From Cytidiella melzeri (lineage: Eukaryota; Basidiomycota; Agaricomycetes; Polyporales; Irpicaceae): 35,574 nt of DNA. The notes under the pieces are model-generated. The model worked only from the letters and a program-made list of their open reading frames with translations. It was not told the origin of the DNA and ran no database searches. Where the stretch lies: the NCBI GenBank assembly GCA_022592445.1, contig JABYQR010000427.1, positions 1 to 35,574 of the forward strand, given 5' to 3'. Position numbers and translations under genes: made by a program. This document shows, in pieces, positions 29,019 through 35,574 of the stretch (the stretch's first letter is position 1; each line of letters begins with the position of its first letter).

Positions 29019-29777
29019 TGTCATGGATGGCCTGACTAGCCCTTAATTTTCGCAACTTACCTCTTGTTTTTATCTGTAAAACTCCAAGCTACAACCCAGT
29101 TTCATTTCTCTCTGCATAAAACTCCTTTGCACGTCTATTAAGCGCCCGTATCACGTGGCTTAGACACTCCACACGGTCACATTACTTGCTACTACGTCAC
29201 ACTGGCATGTGACTTAGCTTAAGTAAGACCACATGGCTACAAGCACATGGCTCAGCCCATAGCTAGGGTTTGATGTCATAGATACCGTTCACATGGGCTC
29301 CTTATTGTTCTTTCCCTATTGTTCTCTTTATGGAAGGATGTTCTCACAGGTGTGGGAATGGAATACAATAGTTGGTCTCCTTTTAGATAGATTCTCTCAC
29401 GAGTAGAGTTCTTGGCAAGGTCTAGACAATAGCTATTGTTCTCCTTTAGGTAGTTCTTTTGTTCTTCGTTCACACGGCTTCTTGCAAAGCCTGCCCTCAA
29501 CATGGTCTGTGCGCAGGTCCCTGAAGTCTATATATACTGCTGCATGTACGCTCCTAGCCCCCCATCTCGACCTCTTGGTCTTTACTGGGCTAGGTAAGCA
29601 AACCCCCTCTGTACTACATAGCTGGTAGTACCCAACACTAACTTGGTCTTTACTGTGCTAGATATCTGTATAAGGTTTATAGCTGGTGAGAGTATTGTGC
29701 TATACGCCTGCCACCACCTCGTCGTTGTCTTCCACTCCGTGTCCCTAGTTGCTACGTCAAGCTCCGTCTCCGTGACA
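29019..29777 (+). repeat. Gypsy-2 3' LTR
   Basis: 759 bp from TGTCATGGATGGCC to CTCCGTGACA, same layout as the 5' LTR with about 16 substitutions and no net length change. Most differences are transitions. TATA-like TATATATA near 29529-29536. Confidence 0.93.
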
Positions 29778-29782
29778 CGGCC

Positions 29783-31531
29783 AATGTCTTCTCAATACCC
29801 ATGGTGTCTTCACCGTTGGCGACCTTCTAGACGTCCTGAAGCAAACGAGGCCGGACTCCCCACACCACACAGGCAGGCCCGCCTGCTCGTGTCAGAGGTG
29901 TACACTAGATAGAGAACAACTAGGCTGTACACACTCATTGAAATGCTGTGAGACCGCCTCCAGACTGCTACCCAACCTCCATACTAAATGGCACCCAGCC
30001 GTCACCCCACCAGACGACAAACTCACACTAACCCGTCATAGAAAAGAAAAAAACCGGAAGGCTAGAATCGAGAGATCATCACTCACCTTCAACCCCAGTG
30101 TAACCGACCGTGATAACGTCGCAGACGGCTTCAGAATCTTCACAGACCCGGCAATGTCCTCGTGCAAACCAGCGCACCGCCCACTGACCCCCGCAATTCG
30201 CCACAGTGATGTCCTCACGGTATACACTGACGGATCCTGTCTGAACAACGGCGCCGCGAATGCGCGAGCCAGAGCCGGAATCTGGTATGGCACAGGTGAC
30301 CCACGCAACTTGGCCATCAGAGTCCCCGGGCCAACGCAAACCAACCAGGCCGGCGAAGTATTGGCAATACAACATGTCGCGGCCTTGACACCCCCATCCA
30401 GACCACTACACATCATTAGCGACTCTCGATACGCAATAGACGGACTAACTACCCACCTGCAGAAATGGCGTGACCGGGGATGGACCGGAGTTGACAACGC
30501 AGACATTTCAAAGTGCAGCATACCACCTGCAACAGAGGTCAGCAGTAACTACCTTTGAGTGGGTGAAAGGGCACTCCGACTCCGTTGGGAACGATGGGGC
30601 AGACGAACTCGCGAGCCAAGGCACCCAACTTGAGCCACCCACAGATATAGACTTGTGGGTCCCAAACAACTGGAACCTTACCGGTGTTAAGGCGGCATCC
30701 TTAACGCAGGCCATAGTGTACACAAGAGTTCGAATGGCGCATCCGCCAGAGCCACGACCAGTGGTGGAAGAGAACCTGGACAAAACGTTGTACTGCGTGC
30801 ACAACCATCTTGGAGGAACCTACCCACACCGAGGCCGCATCTGGAAGAGCCTCAGACACAAAGATATCAGCCGCAAAATCTCGGACTTCCTATGGAGGGT
30901 TATGCATAACTCACTGAAAGTAGGAAAGTTTTGGGCACACATACCAAACCTCGAAGAGCGAAGCACATGCCATCTGTGTGATGAGGAAGACACAATTAAC
31001 CGCATTCTTGCCGAGTGTGTAGCACCAGAATGCCTTCGAATCTGGGCCCTCTGCAAACACCTATGGAACCTCAAAGCGTCAGTAATCCCATGGCTTGGCA
31101 AGCATCTTGGCAACTTACTCGGAGCGCCACTCGCCGATTTCACGACTCCCGACGGGAAACGCCAGCCAGGCCTCTCGCGGCTATACCGCATCATGATGAC
31201 CGAGTCCGCCCACCTCATTTGGAGACTACGCTGTGAGAGGCGCATCGACCGCAAGGGGGAAACACATTCCCTCACAGAAATCGACCGGAAGTGGTTGACG
31301 GCAATGAACATGAGAGTCACCATGGACAGTGAACTGACAAAACCGAAATACGGTAAACGGAAATTACCAAAACATGTAGTTCTACGCACCTGGAGCAACA
31401 TACTCGACCGCGATTGCGACCTTCCCCTAGACTGGATTGACCACCGGGTTTTTAGTGGGTATGGGCCCCCTGCGATACTCCACCCTCTACCGGGTGGCCA
31501 GGGTGCACCGAGTCCCACACTTTGTGCGTAA
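29783..31531 (+). pseudogene. LINE C-terminal part with RNase H and Cys motif
   Basis: Resumes the LINE frame right after the second CGGCC: CLLNTHGVFTVGDLLDVL, a Cys-rich stretch (CSCQRC, GCTHSLKCC), then RNase H with VYTDGSCLNNGAANARAR, GEVLAIQHVAAL, IISDSRYAIDGL, FEWVKGHSDSVGNDGADELA. A one-base frameshift near 30505-30520 lies within RNase H. Then STCHLCDEEDTINRILAECVAPECLRIWALC, a C-x2-C...C arrangement like the C-terminal Cys motif of many LINEs (the His usually expected before IL is Asn here; the motif is quoted only in parts elsewhere). The protein ends at TAA 31529-31531. Confidence 0.88.
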
Positions 31532-31686
31532 ATGCATTTTTTTCCCTTTTGGATTGATGGGGTGAAAGTCCCCTACTACAGTGGGTGGAATGTGGAGTCA
31601 ACCTTGTTGACTGCCTGCCGCCAGCACCGTCACGCGTGACGGCGCACACTCTTCCAAAAAAAAATAAAAAAAAAAAAAAAAAAAAA
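31532..31686 (+). other. LINE 3' untranslated region and poly(A)
   Basis: Short 3' UTR with a GGTGAAAGTCCCCTACTACA segment and a CGTCACGCGTGACG palindrome near 31628, followed by an A-rich tail at 31656-31686 broken by one T. This is the target-primed 3' end of the element. Confidence 0.85.
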
Positions 31687-32340
31687 GTCCATCGTGGCAA
31701 TATGGAGCACCCGTCCTCCGTCAAATGGCAATGCATGAGGGACTCCAGTACAAGCTTTGTATTGCCATTCCATGTATGCATCTACAAGACTCTCCATTTG
31801 CTCGTTCCACACAATGCTGTTAAGTTGGACGCAATCTCGGCATGTGCGTGGATCGAACCGTCTCCTGCACAAGTCAACATACACATTTACACAGTAAGGG
31901 CTGCAACTTACAGGTTCACGTGCAATCTATCCAGTATCTCCTGGCACACTTCTAACTCCCGCCTGCACCTGATTCAACGGTTGCTTCGTCTCCTGCTGGG
32001 ATATTCATCATGTTGTTGAACCTCTCCTGCACGTCAACATCCATATTGTAGCTGGCGAAGTCACTACCGTGGATGAATTCACACTGTTCCGTGCTTAAAC
32101 CTGCAAACGTGTGAGACACTGCAATACTGGCTTTCATACAGTAAGCTGCTAAAAACAACATACCAGCCAGCCGCAACTATTTCTGTGCATTGCCATGAGC
32201 TGTCTCCGCACCCGTTCTATTCATGATGCACTTGGACTGCTTCACCGAGCGCTCCCATTGCGAATAGTGCACATTGACCTTCAAGGACAACACGCCCCAG
32301 TGCTTCCCCATAACACTTGAGTATACACGATGTCAGTAGA
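31687..32340 (-). pseudogene. KDZ transposase gene, 5' exons, cut by the LINE
   Basis: Minus-strand exons from about 32340 down to 31687. Exon pieces: VHYSQWERSVKQ ... NRTGAETAHGNAQ, TAG stop, LRLAG; after an intron (32101-32163): LSTEQCEFIHGSDFASYNMD, VQERFNNMMNIPAGDEATVE; after a frame disturbance EVCQEILDRLHVNL; after an intron (31865-31911): RRFDPRTCRDCVQLNS, WNEQMESLVDAYMEW. This pattern (FIHG...D, MM..P.G.EA..ESG, DPRT..D.., W..QM..LV.AY..W) fits the N-terminal part of agaricomycete KDZ proteins as I remember them. It ends flush against the LINE poly(A). It may be the missing front of the KDZ pseudogene at 799-3179 or a separate copy. Confidence 0.6.
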
Positions 32341-32607
32341 TGTCCTGCATTAAGGTGGCTGTTGAGATATACTCACCTTGTTCTAGCAAGAAGAAGTGGA
32401 CGCCTGGCAACACAAAGGGTGGGGCGGGCAAAGGAGGCATGTTGAACAAGTCGCACATCCTTGCCACTATATATTACAAACTAATAGTATTACTATTACG
32501 ATTGCCGCTAGTGGCAGCAATTTTTCATCCCTTTATGGTAACACGCGGGTTTCAAACATTCTTCACATGACAAGTGACGCTGCTGATTTCGCTCTCTTGC
32601 CTCCTTC
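32341..32607. other. Noncoding spacer
   Basis: No coding motif. Contains a small palindrome AATAGTATTACTATT at about 32482-32497. Probably the 5' flank of the KDZ fragment. Confidence 0.4.
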
Positions 32608-33029
32608 CACTGGGTAACCACGGCCCAATTTCCGGTGGAAAAACATGAGAAATACGTGAGAAAAAATGGCGATTTTACGGTACCTTTTTGTAGCAGAAAT
32701 AGCGCCAAAAAACACTGAATATTTCATCTTGTTTTTCTTGTGAGCGAATGGATGAAAAAGTGGCTTTTTTCTCAATGCGTTTTTCTGGCCTTTTGGTTTC
32801 TGTTGAAAATACCATTGAGAAACGCTCTGTTTAGGCATCACCAAAAGGCCGGAAAAACACATTGAGAAAAAAGCCACTTTTTCATCCATTTGCTCACAAG
32901 AAAAACAAGATGAAATATTCAGTGTTTTTCGGTTCTATTTCTGCTACAAAAAGGTACCGTAAAATCGCCATTTTTTCTCACATATTTCTCATGTTTTTCC
33001 ACCGGAAATTGGGCCGTGGTTACCCAGTG
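32608..33029. mobile_element. Foldback MITE with CACTG termini (CACTA/EnSpm-like)
   Basis: 422 bp consisting of two 190-bp inverted arms (32608-32797 and 32840-33029) around a 42-bp spacer, with only a few mismatches between arms. Ends are CACTGGGTAACC and GGTTACCCAGTG. TTC flanks it on both sides (32605-32607, 33030-33032) as a 3-bp target duplication. CACTR...YAGTG ends with 3-bp duplications are the hallmark of the CACTA (EnSpm/CMC) superfamily. Frames inside it (for example the mirrored KKPLFHPFAHKKNKMKYSVF) are by-products of the palindrome and not genes. Confidence 0.82.
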
Positions 33030-33208
33030 TTCTCTGCTTGCCACCATACCCCTCTCTCTCTCTTCACTCCCTACCCCTAACACAATAGTATTACTTTTTG
33101 TTTGCTAGTAGCTCTTGAATCAACTCCATGGTGACCGCAATTTCACTTGCCATATTATTGATAACAATGCTCATAACAAAGTGGAAGTTGTGTGCAAGGG
33201 GTAGAGGC
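33030..33208. other. Noncoding spacer
   Basis: Pyrimidine-rich (CCCTCTCTCTCTCTTCACTCC) then AT-rich. A 27-codon minus-strand frame (MSIVINNMASEIAVTMELIQ...) at about 33100-33186 looks protein-like but is too short to assign. Confidence 0.35.
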
Positions 33209-33738
33209 TGTTAAGCTTTGAAGATGAGTCTTATTATTTTTGCTGCTTCAGCAGCTCTGCTTATATACATGTCTGTACCTACTTATGTAAGCAACTACTA
33301 TACATGTCTACTTCAGCTATTCTACTGTATTACTAAGTGCATGACTCATGCATGACTCATGCTATGAATGCATGACTCATCATATGACTAGACTCAGCAC
33401 TTGTACCAGAGGTGTACATAATGAGTAAATGACTCATGCTAGTACTTGTCCTCAGACGTATGCTTGAGGTGTCCTCTGGAGTTGTACTACGTGCTTTCCA
33501 TGTCATTTCCTATGCTACTAGAACACAGGCGTACATATATGTGCAGTATCCCTATAGTGCTATACTACTTAGTGTACACAACCCATTTCTGTACGTCTCA
33601 GCTAATGTGATGGTTATTACTGGAGTTACCATATACGGCTGCATAATTCCTTTATCAAGACTGTGGGAACTCTGCTACCTGAAAGTGTCCTTGTAACAAC
33701 GCATGGGAAACTACATATTATATTATATAGTTTTAACG
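33209..33738 (-). repeat. Copia-2 3' LTR
   Basis: 530 bp from TGTTAAGCTTTGAAG to TATAGTTTTAACG; the terminal CG in place of CA is probably a point mutation. TATA-like TTATATACATGTC near 33265. TGACTCA occurs at 33342-33348, 33353-33359, 33373-33379 and 33430-33436. Only this LTR is in the window, so neither target duplication nor age can be read. Confidence 0.75.
33342..33436. promoter_or_regulatory. Cluster of four TGACTCA (bZIP, Gcn4/AP-1-type) sites in the copia-2 LTR
   Basis: Four exact TGACTCA heptamers within 95 bp, three of them embedded in GCATGACTCAT units. In fungi this is the site of Gcn4/CPC1-type bZIP activators of the amino-acid starvation response. They lie upstream of or around the expected LTR promoter; on the element's strand the TATA-like box near 33265 is downstream of them. 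Confidence 0.6.
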
Positions 33739-33757
33739 CTCCCACTTAACCGTTACA

Positions 33758-35574
33758 TTAATGAGTGTTTAGATCAATTAGACCTAATCTCCCACTGAAG
33801 TATGATTGCTTCTGAAATGGCAAGGACTTTGTCATGATATCAGCAATCTGTTCTTCAGTTGGAACTGCATATAGTTTGGCATTCTTATCTTTGACAAATT
33901 CTCTAACATAATGATATCGAATGTCAATATGCTTTGAGCGTGACTCTATCTTTGGATTCTTGGTGAAATAAACTAGAATAAGCTTAGCTTCTCCTAAGTC
34001 ACGCATCTCATAGCGATCCATAAGATTTTTCTTAAGTGCAGACATAGCAAGTTTACTATTTCCTATCGGAAATATATCGTCAACATATAGAATGAGAATT
34101 AAATTCCCCCCTTGTTGCCGATACACGTAAACACCAGCATCTGAATGAATCCGGTCAAAGCCTAATTCTATCAGAGTGTTATGAATTTTGATATTCCATG
34201 TTCGTGAAGCTTGTTTAAGTCCATAAATGGCTTTCTTAAGCAAACAAACATGGTTCTCCGTTCCCTTCTCCACGAAACCTTCTGGTTGTTCCATATAGAT
34301 TTCTTCATCCAGTTCGCCGTAAAGGAAAGCTGTTTTCACATCCAATGCCTCGATTTCCCAATCTTCGAGTGCAGCTATAGCTAGTAGCATGCGTATGGAT
34401 TCAAAACGTGCGACTGGTGAGAAAGTTTCTTGATAATCAATTCCTTCAACTTGGGTGAATCCTTTTGCAACAAGACGCGCTTTATATCGACCATCAGATT
34501 TTATGGTGAAGACCCATTTGCATTTCACAATTTTTCGTGATGCGTCTGGTCGTCGTACAAGCGTCCAAGTTTTATTCTTCATTTGAGAATCAATTTCGTC
34601 TTGTGCAGCAGCAAACCATTGATCCCGATCATCTCTTTTCATTGCCTGCTTCCACGTCTGTGGATATTCATTGATTGAATAAGCAGTAATTGAATTAAGA
34701 GTCTCGTCATCAGTTTCTGCAGAATCATCATCATCAGTTAAGCCTCCTGATAGAGTTTGATGTTCTGGACCCGGTTCAACGGAAGGTGATCTCGAGGGTT
34801 GACGTGATGACGTTCCTGATCGCAAAGGTATCCGTAATCTGGATGGCCCTGCAACCGGAGATCTCACGTGTATTCTCGAGTTCCAGTCAGCTCTCAAACG
34901 AAGCTCATTTTGTTCTTCCTTTTTGTCCTTAGCCACTTGCTTTTCTAAAGCTTTCTGCATATCCACCGGCCGCATGGAAAGTTTAGGATTTTTTCCAGCA
35001 GTTGAACGTTTGTTCTGGTTGATAGGTGGTGGCAAAGGTGGTTTAGGCTTAGGTCCTCGTTTGATTTGTCGTTGTGGTTCTTTGTCAAGAACCGGAGCTG
35101 AAGGGAATTGCTGCTGTTGTCGAGAAGGATGAGTAGGTGCTTGGTGCTCTGGATGATCATCATCTCCATCATCAGAATCTTGGTGACCTTGTTTATCATT
35201 CTCTTCAAAAGGTGAAAAATTATCGTGTGGAGGAATAGTGTTATTATCACTGTTATCGCTGACTAAAGGCTGTTTGGAAGGAGTAATATCTTTACAATAT
35301 GGGAAATTAGTCTTGTCAAATGCTGTGTCGCGAGCAATGACAATTCGCTGTTTATGCCAGAACCGGTAACCCTTTTCACCCAGTTCATATCCAACAAATA
35401 TCATAGGAGTTGCTTTTGGTGACAACTTGTTCTGACGACTCTTGATTGGTACATGGACGTATGCGCGACATCCAAATACACAAAGCATTGAGATATCTGG
35501 TTTTATACCCAGAAAACTCTCTATAGGTGTTTGCCAGTTTAATCGTACATTAGGTAGCAAGTTATTTAAATATA
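33758..35574 (-). pseudogene. Copia-2 Pol: integrase end, linker, RT, with RNase H mostly deleted
   Basis: Open from the window edge to TAA at 33758, about 605 codons, partial at the 5' end. Integrase C-terminus: LLPNVRLNWQTPIESFLG, VFGCRAYVHVPIK, SPKATPMIFVGYE, IVIARDTAFD. Linker: acidic/Pro/Gln-rich with KRSTAGKNPKL. RT: WTLVRRPDASRKIVKCKWVF, LVAKGFTQVEGIDYQETFSP, DVKTAFLYGELDEEIYMEQP, YGLKQASRTW, YVDDIF. After GEAKLIL the protein jumps to VYFTKNPKIESRSKHIDIRY. Compared with copia-1, about 215 residues (RT connection and most of RNase H, with its DADW, EAE and CDN catalytic motifs) are missing, yet the frame is kept. It is defective despite the open frame. Confidence 0.92.

Larger units (their letters stand above)
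21547..29777 (+). mobile_element. Complete Ty3/gypsy chromovirus (gypsy-2), defective
   Basis: 8,231-bp plus-strand element with two 759-bp LTRs and a perfect 5-bp duplication CGGCC (21542-21546, 29778-29782). Order: LTR, pre-gag frame, Cys cluster plus Gag, protease, [MITE], RT, RNase H, integrase, chromodomain, polypurine tract, LTR. I count about 16 differences between the LTRs by eye (about 2%). Pol carries two one-base deletions, one TGA and a mutated RT active site. It lies inside the LINE. Confidence 0.93.
18421..31686 (+). mobile_element. 5'-truncated LINE, split by gypsy-2
   Basis: Non-LTR retrotransposon with APE-type endonuclease, RT, RNase H and a C-terminal Cys motif, ending in a 31-base A-rich tail (31656-31686). 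Its frame stops at 21546 at the left end of gypsy-2 and resumes at 29783 after the second copy of the CGGCC duplication. With gypsy-2 and one duplication removed, the coding frame continues without a shift. The domain order (EN-RT-RNH) fits fungal Tad1-like or related LINE clades; I cannot fix the clade. Start coordinate approximate. Confidence 0.85.
33209..35574 (-). mobile_element. Second Ty1/copia element (copia-2), 3' part only
   Basis: Minus-strand copia element whose 3' LTR is at 33209-33738; the internal part runs off the right edge of the window inside integrase. The polypurine tract AAGTGGGAG (adjoining 33739) is the same as in copia-1, and the LTRs share a promoter core. The proteins are clearly related to those of copia-1 but divergent, so it is a sister family, not a copy. 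Confidence 0.85.

Noticed and set aside
32563..33080. Two similar Lys/Phe-rich short proteins on opposite strands
   Set aside because: They are mirror readings of the two arms of the foldback element.
33100..33186. Short protein-like frame MSIVINNMASEIAVTMEL
   Set aside because: Only 27 codons, with no flanking exon or family match; noted but not called a gene.

Overview
This window looks like a transposon graveyard from a filamentous basidiomycete, most likely an agaricomycete (Rhizoctonia/Ceratobasidium-like genomes would fit, but the species is not proven). The evidence is the mix of chromovirus-type Ty3/gypsy elements, Ty1/copia elements, a LINE with APE endonuclease and RNase H, KDZ (Kyakuja-Dileera-Zisupton) transposase remains, a DUF6698-like gene with 49-58 bp GT-AG introns, and a second protein family that I associate with high copy number in mushroom-forming fungi. 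I see no ordinary housekeeping gene, no rRNA or tRNA gene and no CRISPR array. Almost every coding frame is broken.

Layout. 1-3179: minus-strand KDZ transposase pseudogene (middle and C-terminus), split by a gypsy solo LTR (977-1469, TSD CAGGA). 3180-11820: remains of a minus-strand gypsy chromovirus (gypsy-1). Its 3' LTR is split by a complete copia element (copia-1, 3238-10160, TSD GAGGA, two 523-bp LTRs that look identical). Gypsy-1 stops abruptly inside integrase, where a hairpin-rich minisatellite begins (11821-12110). 12432-17819: two plus-strand multi-exon genes, probably both decayed: an unrecognised Ser/Arg-containing family and a DUF6698-like gene. 18.4-31.69 kb: a LINE ending in poly(A), interrupted by a complete plus-strand gypsy chromovirus (gypsy-2, 21547-29777, 759-bp LTRs, TSD CGGCC), which itself carries a 394-bp foldback MITE (25342-25735). 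31687-32340: 5' exons of a KDZ transposase gene, abutting the LINE poly(A). 32608-33029: a near-perfect 422-bp CACTG...CAGTG foldback element with TSD TTC. 33209-35574: 3' part of a second minus-strand copia element (copia-2) running off the window.

Order of events from the nesting: KDZ copies and LINE first; then gypsy-1 and the solo LTR into KDZ, and gypsy-2 into the LINE (LTRs about 2% apart by eye); then the MITE into gypsy-2; copia-1 into the gypsy-1 LTR very recently (no LTR difference seen).

The most interesting signal is in the 5' parts of copia-1 and gypsy-2. These belong to two different LTR-retrotransposon superfamilies, yet both carry, directly upstream of Gag, a related Cys/His cluster ending in QPCPxRL, inside a long frame with no methionine and preceded by another leader frame. 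Copia-1 has a 454-codon leader ORF and an ATGA stop/start junction with gag. Gypsy-2 offers a plausible splice from an ATG exon inside its LTR. Copia-1 has lost protease and integrase but has pristine LTRs, so it was probably mobilised in trans.
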